Below are positions 56,743-64,000 of a stretch of 64,000 nucleotides of DNA, piece by piece. Origin of the DNA: JAQWCH01 sp050952725 (GTDB lineage Bacteria; Bacillota_I; Bacilli_A; RFN20; CAG-826); contig JBMNLN010000001.1 in the NCBI GenBank assembly GCA_050952725.1, positions 1 through 64,000 on the forward strand. Direction: 5' to 3'. The position numbers and the translations under genes are program-made. The notes beneath the pieces were generated by a model. The model made no database searches, had not been told where the DNA came from, and saw nothing but the letters and a program-made list of their open reading frames with translations. How positions within the stretch are numbered: position 1 is the stretch's first letter; each line of letters opens with the position of its first letter.

Positions 56743-59595
56743 TTAATGAGAACGTCGCTTTTTTAAGAAGAAGTATCCGAGTACGCCGCCGCCAATTAGG
56801 ACGAGTCCACCGCTAACCATGGCGACAATCCCCCCAGGAGCAAGTGAACTAGGCCGCTTGCCACCAGGGATAACTACTTCACCCGTGGTGAGGACGAGGA
56901 CTGAGTTAGTGTTGATGCGGACCTTACCATCGAGTTTAGTTCCTACTTCTAAAGTTTTGGAAGTATCGAGAATGACCGCATAACCCGTAAGGTCAAGATT
57001 CACCCGGGCTGATGCTCCGTGGAATACCACCTTATATTGGACATCACCAGCGTTGATTTCGTAGACGATGGTCGTGTTTTTTAAATCGAGTTCTTCGCCC
57101 TTTGTCACAGTAACTTGGGCTTCGATATCGGCACTGCTCGCAAGTTGAAAAGCCGGGTTATTGACCTTCAAATCAATCATCGTTTGATACATTTTAAATT
57201 CATCGAGATAGGTGATTTTACGGTTCCATTCGAGATCGTTGACCTCGTAAGAAGATTTGTAGGAGTTACCGATATAGGGATTGTGGATAGCATCAACGGG
57301 ATCATCATTAGGTTTAGAACGCATTATCTCCGACCCCGCATGCACAAAAGCCACCCCTTGTCCTAAAAGGGTAAAGGCCTCCGCCTGGACGGAGCGCATC
57401 GCTAGGGTGGGATGATTTTCATCAATGCCATCGACTGCACTGCTTAAAAGCATCTTATCGAATAAAGTGTGATTATCGTGACAAGCAACATAGTTGATTA
57501 CTTGTTTGGGATCGTTGGTACTCCCGGGATTTCTTCCCCGTAAACCATTGATCACGCCTGAGAGCATCGTCACATCAGGCGTGCCCGATTGGACCCAACC
57601 TTTCGATGTGGTTTGAAATACCCCACCTTTAACCCCATCGCGCATCTTATCATTAAAGCCGCCGACCTCAGGAGTAAGACTTAAGTTAGTATGATCAGCC
57701 GCAGTAAATCCTTCGCCATAAGTGTTTTCTAAGGTGATCATTTGCCACGGTTCACCATAGACGATAAAATCCGGATCTTTCGCTTTTAAATTCGCCGCTA
57801 ACTCATTCATCACACCGATATCGTGCAGCCCCATTAAATCAAAGCGATAACCGCCCAATTTATATTCAGAGGCGAGGAAATCCGTGGAATCGACCATAAA
57901 TTTATGGAACATCTTCCGTTCGCTTGCCGTATCGTTTCCACAACCGGAGTTATTTGAAAAATTACCAGTCGGGGTGTAACGGAAATAGTATTCTGGAACA
58001 GTGATGTTCAAAGGGTTTTTCGCAACGGAACTAACGTGGTTATAAACGACATCCATAATGATGCGAATGCCTTCTTTTGCATAAGCCTGGATGACTTTTT
58101 TCATTTCGGTAATCCGCGTTGCTCCATCATAAGGATTAGCGGAATAAACCCCTTCGAGAACATTATAATTTTGCGGATTGTAACCCCAGTTAAAACTCGG
58201 ATTCACTTCATCGTTATCCTGATCAAAGAATGGGAGGATTTGCACGGCGTTGACCCCGAGTTCTTTAATGTGATCAAAGCCGGTTTTGACCGTAATTTCA
58301 CCTTCGGTATAGGTGGTTCCTTCTTCGATTAAACCTAAGTATTTATGACGGTTCTTTTCTTGACCATTCCAGGTGACATCGCTAGTTAAATCAGCGATAT
58401 GCAATTCATAAATTACTAGTTCCGTTGGTGAAATTGTTTCTAATTCAACATCATCCCAACCTTCGGGGTCGGTCGTTTTTAAATCGAGAATCATCCCCCG
58501 TAAACCATTAATCCCGGCCGCTTTCGCATACGGATCACAAGTTTCGACCTCGTTATAAGCATTATTGGTAATGACATAGGTGTAGTATTTCCCTGCTAAG
58601 TCACCATCGACTTTAAATGACCAGACGCCTTTTTCGCCTTTGACCATCGCATATTCTTGATGGGTGTCATCCCCTTTGGTCGCATGGACAAAAACCGGAG
58701 TCCCCGAATGATAAATCCGAAGTTTAACTTCGGAACTCGTCGGGGCCCAAACTTTAAAAGTTGAACTTCCTTGGGTATAGGTTAGACCAAGGTCGTTGCC
58801 ATCATAGGTCATATTGGCAATAAAGCCAGGATCATCAAATAACCCCGCTAAAGCGACGGTCTTTTTCGCCTTCAGGACTTCGCCTTCAAAGCCGAGTTCA
58901 ACTTGATAACTTTGGTTATAATCAATCGTGAACTCATCAGGAAGCTCAATCGTCGCATTCCACATTGCCGTTGAGGTATTCTTTGTCGAGGTCAAGGCCC
59001 CGCTTAAAAGAGCGACATCGGGATTCACGCTTCCATAAAGGGCAAAACTATTAATTTGATAATTGGCTTCCACGGCGATTTCCTCGCTGTTGATAAAAGC
59101 AGCCGCATTAATCCGCGGATTCGTCGCACTTAAAGCGTCAAGATAGACGTTGGTATCCATATCGACGAGGAACATATCATACTTTTTATTTATTTCATCG
59201 TAGATTAAATCCGCATACTCAACGCGGAGATCCATCGTTTGTTTGACCCAATTTCCTTGACGGATAATGTAGTTGAAGCCCGTTTCATCAAATTCGCTCA
59301 CAGGGTGATCTTGCCAGACCCAAGTTTTGCTTTCGATCACAGTGGCGCCGACATAATTACCATCGTGATTATTGCCATCGCCACCGTTGGGCCACAGCCA
59401 AAGATTCCAATTGTCGTAGTTTCCATCAGTGCGATAGTAATAAATCACCACGTGATCTTCGGTATAACCAACTGGGGGATCAATCGCCTCGAGGGCTTGA
59501 ACTGCGATGGGGCGATTGGAGTATGTTCCTGAAGCAAAAAAGATCAAACTACATAAAAAACTAAATCCGAGGAGTTTTTTGGTTGTTTGTTGCAT
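56743..59595 (-). CDS. pulA: Type I pullulanase, C-terminally membrane anchored
   Basis: 950 residues. A signal peptide (LLGFSFLCSLIFFASGTYS), CBM41-like module (VVIYYYRTDGNYDNWNLWLW), further N-terminal modules, CBM48-like FKVWAPTSSEVKLRIY, and the catalytic domain with FNWGYNPQNYNV, DVVYNHV, GYRFDLMGLHD (nucleophile), VYGEPW (acid/base) and CHDNHTLF. The C-terminus has a membrane helix (APGGIVAMVSGGLVLIGGG) and KKRRSH, without an LPxTG. It debranches alpha-glucans outside the cell. It is closely related in layout to the 52189 pullulanase but anchored differently. It lies 12 bp after malQ, so it ends the malFG operon. Confidence 0.93.
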   Translation of the reverse strand: MQQTTKKLLGFSFLCSLIFFASGTYSNRPIAVQALEAIDPPVGYTEDHVVIYYYRTDGNYDNWNLWLWPNGGDGNNHDGNYVGATVIESKTWVWQDHPVSEFDETGFNYIIRQGNWVKQTMDLRVEYADLIYDEINKKYDMFLVDMDTNVYLDALSATNPRINAAAFINSEEIAVEANYQINSFALYGSVNPDVALLSGALTSTKNTSTAMWNATIELPDEFTIDYNQSYQVELGFEGEVLKAKKTVALAGLFDDPGFIANMTYDGNDLGLTYTQGSSTFKVWAPTSSEVKLRIYHSGTPVFVHATKGDDTHQEYAMVKGEKGVWSFKVDGDLAGKYYTYVITNNAYNEVETCDPYAKAAGINGLRGMILDLKTTDPEGWDDVELETISPTELVIYELHIADLTSDVTWNGQEKNRHKYLGLIEEGTTYTEGEITVKTGFDHIKELGVNAVQILPFFDQDNDEVNPSFNWGYNPQNYNVLEGVYSANPYDGATRITEMKKVIQAYAKEGIRIIMDVVYNHVSSVAKNPLNITVPEYYFRYTPTGNFSNNSGCGNDTASERKMFHKFMVDSTDFLASEYKLGGYRFDLMGLHDIGVMNELAANLKAKDPDFIVYGEPWQMITLENTYGEGFTAADHTNLSLTPEVGGFNDKMRDGVKGGVFQTTSKGWVQSGTPDVTMLSGVINGLRGRNPGSTNDPKQVINYVACHDNHTLFDKMLLSSAVDGIDENHPTLAMRSVQAEAFTLLGQGVAFVHAGSEIMRSKPNDDPVDAIHNPYIGNSYKSSYEVNDLEWNRKITYLDEFKMYQTMIDLKVNNPAFQLASSADIEAQVTVTKGEELDLKNTTIVYEINAGDVQYKVVFHGASARVNLDLTGYAVILDTSKTLEVGTKLDGKVRINTNSVLVLTTGEVVIPGGKRPSSLAPGGIVAMVSGGLVLIGGGVLGYFFLKKRRSH

Positions 59596-59607
59596 CGTGC
59601 TTTCCTC

Positions 59608-61074
59608 CTATTTGCGATGTGAATTAACAATTAAAGTCGCAAAAAAGCGCATCCGTTCTCTTAAAGCGGCAAAGGACGCCAGTTTCCATTCCCAGTTGGG
59701 AGAGCCAACCGTACCTGGAGTATTCATTCGCTGCGAACCATCGAGCCCCAAGATATCCTGGGTGGGAATAATCGCCCACTCAGCGATGTTTTCCATCGTG
59801 TAGCGAAGGAACTTATCATTTAATGGTTCATCTTCGTCATAATTGAGAGTTAAAACTAAGTATGAGGCGGTTTCATCAAAAGCCTCAGGGGTCATATTTT
59901 CAATCCAGCCGACGATCGTTTCATTATCATGGGTCCCTGTATAGACAATCATATTTGGATGGTCTTGATCGGGTTTGATTTTGTTAGGATTAAAGGAGAA
60001 TTGCATGATATTCATCCCGCGCAGGTAATAATGGTCGCGCAGTTGTAAAACTTCTGGACGCAAATCGCCTAAATCCTCAACGACGATATGAATTTCAGGC
60101 AAAGCCTTAAAAATCGCATCGAAGAAATCATAGGCGGGGCCTAAAATCCATTCACCGATGCGAGCCGTCGGCGATGAGGCGGGAATCTTCCAATAAGTAT
60201 CCAGACCGCGGAAGTGATCGATGCGGATAATATCGAAGAGTTCTGCATTATAACTCAGGCGTGAAATCCAAAATTGATAGCCATTTTCCTTCATCACTTC
60301 CCAGTTAAAGAGCGGATTGCCCCAACGTTGGCCATCAACGGAGAAATAATCCGGAGGGACACCGGCAACAAAAGTGGGGTTTCCATCTTGATCGAGTAAG
60401 AATTCATCTTGATTACACCAGACATCATCGGAGTCAATGCCCACATAAAGAGGGATATCTCCCATGATTTCAATATTCCTTTTATGCGCATAAGCGCGCA
60501 GGCGTTTCCATTGTTTTAAAGCTTGGTATTGCAAGAAAATATGAAAATTTATTTGATCTTCATAAGGGGTTAAATCTAATTTCTTGTCCTTAATCCAATT
60601 TTTGTGTTCTTCAGGCCATTCGGTCCAAAGGCGCATGCCATTGGCCGCTTTTAACGCCCGAAAGACTGCGTAGTGATAGACCCATTTTTGTTTTCGGACA
60701 AAACTCTTTAAACCTTTGCGTTTTTCTCGGATGAATTTCTGATAAGCCTTATAGAGCAAGGGGGTTTTAAAAGCCCGAACTGCATCATAATCAACTTTGG
60801 TCGCCTTGCGATTAAAAGTTTTGATTTGTCGTGGTAAAAGATGATCTTTCTGCAAGAGTTCTAAGGAGATATAAATTTCATCGATCGCTTTTGATGAATA
60901 AGGTTGATAGGGGGAATTGCCAAATCCTAAGGGATTGATTGGGAGAATTTGCCAAATCCGCACACGGGCATCCGCCAGCATATCGATTAATTGATAAGCT
61001 GCGCGCCCAAAATCGCCGATGCCGTGTCGGCTCGGCAAGGAAGAAATCGCATGTAAAACACCAGCTTTCCGCAT
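59608..61074 (-). CDS. malQ: 4-alpha-glucanotransferase (GH77)
   Basis: 488 residues, the normal MalQ length, no signal peptide, hence cytosolic. Motifs: SSLPSRHGIGDFG, LPINPLGFGNSPYQPYSS, IRIDHFRGLDTYW (nucleophile Asp), VVEDLGDLRPEV (acid/base Glu) and YTGTHDNETIVGW. It transfers alpha-1,4-glucan units between maltodextrins and releases glucose. It lies between the GH13 lipoprotein gene (18 bp) and a pullulanase gene (12 bp) in the maltodextrin operon. Confidence 0.96.
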   Translation of the reverse strand: MRKAGVLHAISSLPSRHGIGDFGRAAYQLIDMLADARVRIWQILPINPLGFGNSPYQPYSSKAIDEIYISLELLQKDHLLPRQIKTFNRKATKVDYDAVRAFKTPLLYKAYQKFIREKRKGLKSFVRKQKWVYHYAVFRALKAANGMRLWTEWPEEHKNWIKDKKLDLTPYEDQINFHIFLQYQALKQWKRLRAYAHKRNIEIMGDIPLYVGIDSDDVWCNQDEFLLDQDGNPTFVAGVPPDYFSVDGQRWGNPLFNWEVMKENGYQFWISRLSYNAELFDIIRIDHFRGLDTYWKIPASSPTARIGEWILGPAYDFFDAIFKALPEIHIVVEDLGDLRPEVLQLRDHYYLRGMNIMQFSFNPNKIKPDQDHPNMIVYTGTHDNETIVGWIENMTPEAFDETASYLVLTLNYDEDEPLNDKFLRYTMENIAEWAIIPTQDILGLDGSQRMNTPGTVGSPNWEWKLASFAALRERMRFFATLIVNSHRK

Positions 61075-61092
61075 AAGAGCACCTCCGAAGAA

Positions 61093-62676
61093 TTAATGTA
61101 AAATTAGCGTCGAATAGGGAGCGATAACAAGCAGGCCAGTAGCATTTTTCGCAAGCGGTTCCGTGTTATTGGCCCGGATTTCCTCAAGCACCGTATAAGT
61201 AGTCTCAAACTCCAGCGGTAAATCATAGAAATTATGAATCACGTGAAGCGGTTTGGGAAAACGCTGACTATCAGCATGAGTAAAGGTTAATCCCATCAAC
61301 TTCGTCTCTTCTAAGGCGAAAACCGCGGGAATCCCCTCAGTAAAAATTTGATATTTATTCCGCACCCGTAAAACATTGCGATAATGACTGGTTAACGACC
61401 AAGGATCTTTTAAAGCATCAAAAGCGCCAACGCGAACTTGATGAGCGACTGGGTAAGTCGCTTCCTGATTTGGGTAAGTTTCATCATCGCGATATTCATT
61501 GCCCCAAAGCATCGGCAAGCGTTTATTAGGATCACTACCTGAGCCGCGCAGGTTGATCTCTTCACCGTAGTAGATAAAGGGATGACCTGGGCTGAGTAAA
61601 TAAGCCGATGCCATAGCTTTAGCAACGTTAAAACCTTTTGCACTGTTCACTGGATACATGCCGCCGATGCGATTTTGGTCGTGATTTGATAGGAATAATG
61701 ATACATATCCCCCTTCATTTCGCGCTTTGATCTTATGATAGAGTCCCGTGATGTAGGTCGCGAGATTTTGCCCATAAGCATTGTTGACATTAAACGCAAC
61801 TTTTCCCGTATTTGTGCTGCTTTCAAAAGCAAAGAAGGCATCGATGCCGCTTTCATAGTAGTTGAGCATATGGGCTTCCGTATCCCAATCTTCACCAATG
61901 ATGAAGGCTTGAGGGGTTTCCGCTTTGACAAAATCGTTGAAATCACTTAGGAAGGCAACATCCTTAACCGTGTTTTGAAAACAATATTTTACCGCATCGA
62001 GTCGAAAACCGTTGACGCCTTTATCAAGCCAGAATTTTGCGCCTGCAAATAAATAATCGACAACATTTTGATTATCTAAGTTCCAATCAGGCATACCGCC
62101 CCAAAAGTTAGCTTCGTAATACCAAGAAGTGCTGCCATAGGGTTCATAACCTCGTGGTTGTTCATTATATTTCCAGTTGAAATATTCGCGATAATCAACT
62201 TCGCCTTCGGTAAGCCCTTGGGTGATTTGTCTTGCGGAAGCAATAAAATATGGATGTTGACTCGAAGCGTGGTTTAAAACATAGTCGATGATGATGTTGA
62301 TATTGTATTCTTTGGCTTTGGCAACTAAGTTTTCAAAATCATCCATGGTGCCGTATTCTGAATGGACATCATAGTAATCGGTGACATCATACCCATGGTA
62401 AGAGGGAGAAGGATGAATCGGCATCAGCCATAAATCGCTGACACCTAAATCTTGTAAATATCCAAGTTTGCTGGTAATTCCGTTGAAATCACCGATTTTA
62501 TCTCCATCGCTATCGGCAAAAGCGCGCACGAAAATCTCATAATAAACACCGCCATTAGCGTTGCTGATCACTTCTTCGCTTTCTTGATAGCTTTCGCTAG
62601 TTGGCTGACAACTTGAAAGGATGGCCATGCTCGCCATCCCTAAAAGCATCAATTTATCTAACGGCGCCTTAGCCAT
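61093..62676 (-). CDS. GH13 alpha-amylase-family lipoprotein
   Basis: The ATG at 62676 has AAAGGAT upstream and opens a lipoprotein signal (LMLLGMASMAILSSC, lipid Cys ~23); the frame reaches 62760 inside malG. 527 residues. GH13 regions: IDYVLNHASSQHP, GFRLDAVKY (nucleophile Asp), IIGEDWD (acid/base Glu) and LSNHDQNR. The end has a beta-sandwich C domain. The pattern DVTDYYDVHSEYGTMDDFE is like oligo-1,6-glucosidase/neopullulanase-type enzymes acting on short maltodextrins at the surface. Its ATG lies 2 bp after the malG stop, in line with breaking polysaccharide down next to the transporter. Confidence 0.92.
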   Translation of the reverse strand: MAKAPLDKLMLLGMASMAILSSCQPTSESYQESEEVISNANGGVYYEIFVRAFADSDGDKIGDFNGITSKLGYLQDLGVSDLWLMPIHPSPSYHGYDVTDYYDVHSEYGTMDDFENLVAKAKEYNINIIIDYVLNHASSQHPYFIASARQITQGLTEGEVDYREYFNWKYNEQPRGYEPYGSTSWYYEANFWGGMPDWNLDNQNVVDYLFAGAKFWLDKGVNGFRLDAVKYCFQNTVKDVAFLSDFNDFVKAETPQAFIIGEDWDTEAHMLNYYESGIDAFFAFESSTNTGKVAFNVNNAYGQNLATYITGLYHKIKARNEGGYVSLFLSNHDQNRIGGMYPVNSAKGFNVAKAMASAYLLSPGHPFIYYGEEINLRGSGSDPNKRLPMLWGNEYRDDETYPNQEATYPVAHQVRVGAFDALKDPWSLTSHYRNVLRVRNKYQIFTEGIPAVFALEETKLMGLTFTHADSQRFPKPLHVIHNFYDLPLEFETTYTVLEEIRANNTEPLAKNATGLLVIAPYSTLILH

Positions 62677-62677
62677 T

Positions 62678-63667
62678 TTATCCTTTGACTGCGCCTCCAG
62701 TAATCCCTGAGACATAGTAGCGTTGCATGATGATATAGAGGATGGTAATCGGTAGAGCAATCAAGACCGCTCCTGCACAGAAACGCGTAAAGTTAATCGC
62801 GATTTCCCCAAAGTTATCGATATAGGAATAAAGTCCCATCGCCACCGAGGCTGCATCTTTTTTAGTGCCGACGATCACCGAAGCAAAAATATAGTCTCCC
62901 CATGGTCCCATAAACGATGTTAGGGCGGTATAAATCACGATTGGTTTGGATAAGGGAAGAGTAATATGCCAGAAGATTTGAGCTTTATTCGCCCCATCAA
63001 TTTCAGCAGCTTCATCAATGGAACGCGAAATCGTATCGAAATAACCTTTGGAGATGAAATATCCCATCGCCGCTCCGCCAGTATAGACGAGGATTAAAGC
63101 AACGAGGTAGTTAATCGGCTTAGTTTCACTGGGATTGCCAATTAAATTAATCCCTTTCAAGATATAGTAAATCGCAAGCATCGACATAAAGCCAGGGAAC
63201 ATTCCTAAAATCATAATGAATTTCATCAAGGAGGTCCGGCCTTTAAAGCGCAGCCGCGAGAAAGCAAACGAAGTCAGTAAAACGATAATCGTCGAAATTA
63301 GCGCACAAGCAACGGCAATCACAAACGTGTTGAGGAACCACTTCCCATAAGGATAATCCGCATCGTTAAATAGGTTAATGTAATTTTGCAATGACCAATT
63401 CAAAGGAATGAAGTGATTGATTGGGGTAAATCCTTCCGCGGAGGTAATCGGTTTTAACCCCCCTTCCCATTGACCGGTAATCGGACTTAAGACCGGAGCA
63501 CGAAATGATTGCATTACTAGATAGAGGATGGGAAAAATCCAAATAAAAGAGAGTACTGCGAGCAGAAGATAAATAAAAACATTGACAAAGCGGCGCCGGA
63601 AAACCATATTCCGAAACCCGCGTGGTCGATGGGCTTTTTGCCTGACTTGTTCTTGGTTCTTTTTCAT
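62678..63667 (-). CDS. malG: Maltodextrin ABC transporter permease MalG
   Basis: 329 residues, six membrane helices (~30-50, 105-128, 140-160, 175-195, 245-265 and 295-315). EAA loop EAAEIDGANKAQIFWHITLP (~218-237), which contacts the ATPase, is typical. The C-terminus ends MQRYYVSGITGGAVKG, as in MalG proteins. It forms the membrane channel with MalF. It overlaps malF by 4 bp (ATGA). The binding protein and ATPase genes are outside the window. Confidence 0.94.
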   Translation of the reverse strand: MKKNQEQVRQKAHRPRGFRNMVFRRRFVNVFIYLLLAVLSFIWIFPILYLVMQSFRAPVLSPITGQWEGGLKPITSAEGFTPINHFIPLNWSLQNYINLFNDADYPYGKWFLNTFVIAVACALISTIIVLLTSFAFSRLRFKGRTSLMKFIMILGMFPGFMSMLAIYYILKGINLIGNPSETKPINYLVALILVYTGGAAMGYFISKGYFDTISRSIDEAAEIDGANKAQIFWHITLPLSKPIVIYTALTSFMGPWGDYIFASVIVGTKKDAASVAMGLYSYIDNFGEIAINFTRFCAGAVLIALPITILYIIMQRYYVSGITGGAVKG

Positions 63668-64000
63668 TGAAATTGTTCCTCGTCTTTCGCAGCACTAGTT
63701 TGTCCGTAGAAGACAAGCGAGATAAACGCACTCACCAAGAAGACGATAATCCCAATCGCCGAACCTACGGAATATTCCTTGGCACTTCCCCCGACGGTTA
63801 AGTCGTAAAGCCAAGTGACCAACAGGTCAGTTCTTCCAAAAGTCAGACCGCCGACAGTCACATCGGGGCCCCCACCAGTGAGGAAGAAAATCACATTGAA
63901 ATTATTGATATTTCCAATGAATTGGGTAATCAAGTAGGGTCCCGTGACAAAGAGCATGTATGGAAGGGTAATCTTCCAAAATTGTGTCCAAGCCGAAACT
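63664..64000 (-). CDS. malF: Maltodextrin ABC transporter permease MalF, cut by window edge
   Basis: The frame is open to the last base of the window. The visible part is the C-terminal ~112 residues: the end of the EAA loop (SAWTQFWKITLPYM), PYLITQFIGNINNFNVIFFL, TGGGPD, and the last two membrane helices. TGGGP and the distance to the C-terminus are characteristic of MalF. It is the upstream partner of MalG, so the operon continues to the right. Confidence 0.92.
   Translation of the reverse strand, partial: VSAWTQFWKITLPYMLFVTGPYLITQFIGNINNFNVIFFLTGGGPDVTVGGLTFGRTDLLVTWLYDLTVGGSAKEYSVGSAIGIIVFLVSAFISLVFYGQTSAAKDEEQFQ

Noticed and set aside
1..64000. CRISPR arrays, rRNA genes, riboswitches
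   Set aside because: No regularly spaced repeats of 24-40 bp beyond the short arrays listed, no rRNA-like sequence and no riboswitch core were recognised when reading the intergenic regions.
1..64000. Mollicute-type code (TGA = Trp)
   Set aside because: Several genes end cleanly with TGA at overlaps with the next start (for example 21209 and 35597), tryptophans are encoded by TGG, and only tRNA-Trp(CCA) is present.

Overview
The window looks like chromosome from a low-to-moderate-GC Gram-positive bacterium of the Bacilli type, probably an uncultured, fermentative, gut-associated lineage. The evidence is the many lipoproteins with Bacillota-style lipoboxes, strong AGGAGG-type ribosome binding sites, sigma-A promoters with 16-18 bp spacers, an Rnf complex, GH13/GH77 starch enzymes, and TGA used as a stop with a single tRNA-Trp(CCA), so the standard bacterial code. 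Species cannot be assigned from the sequence alone.

Region 1 (1 to about 12.9 kb) is accessory DNA. It starts with a GIY-YIG/DUF4357-like gene running off the left edge. Next comes a leftward set of four overlapping genes (XRE regulator, tyrosine recombinase, KilAC-like antirepressor, excisionase-type HTH), opposed by a second XRE regulator. A rightward module holds a 38-residue small protein and two large serine recombinases. Then follow a DUF4143 ATPase flanked by short repeats, the decayed 3' end of another serine-recombinase pair fused out of frame to a membrane-protein gene, an endonuclease-I remnant, an XRE-plus-membrane regulator and an intact-looking IS3-family element with terminal inverted repeats and a 4-bp target duplication.

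Region 2 (12.9 to 17.8 kb) has a glycosyltransferase/acyltransferase pair probably acting on membrane lipid, an uncharacterised protein, an AhpF-type reductase whose 5' end is missing, and tRNA-Trp.

Region 3 (17.9 to 27.7 kb) is one long leftward redox locus: rnfC-D-G-E-A, a small Cys-rich membrane protein, a very short rnfB, EetA-like (NusG domain II), EetB-like (Gx transporter family), ApbE flavin transferase, and a two-repeat lipoprotein with two DGAT motifs. RnfD carries a roughly 370-residue C-terminal extension made of an RnfG-like domain without its flavinylation threonine plus two further repeats that resemble the lipoprotein. This combines an Rnf ion-pumping complex with parts known from flavin-based extracellular electron transfer.

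Region 4 (27.9 to 32.3 kb) is iron uptake: FeoB, two FeoA proteins, a FeoB-associated Cys-rich protein and a DtxR-family regulator. The same operator (GTTAGT-N4-ACTAAC) lies in front of feoA and in front of the regulator. tRNA-Glu, tRNA-Asn and an acyl carrier protein follow.

Region 5 (32.6 to 37.1 kb) is a compact Tad-like pilus/secretion operon: secreted protein, TadE-like protein, TadA ATPase, TadB, TadC, another TadE-like protein and a 57-residue pilin candidate.

Region 6 (37.2 to 52.2 kb) is mixed housekeeping: guanylate-kinase-like protein, SDR, two CNNM/CorC proteins, lipoproteins, GltX, DeoD, NERD-like protein, RDD protein, tRNA-Glu(CTC) and tRNA-Gly.

Region 7 (52.2 to 64 kb) is an alpha-glucan operon: MalF/MalG permeases, GH13 lipoprotein, MalQ, two type I pullulanases and a lipoprotein with carbohydrate-binding-like modules. 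There is a CcpA-type cre site at one promoter and an 18-bp palindrome at another.
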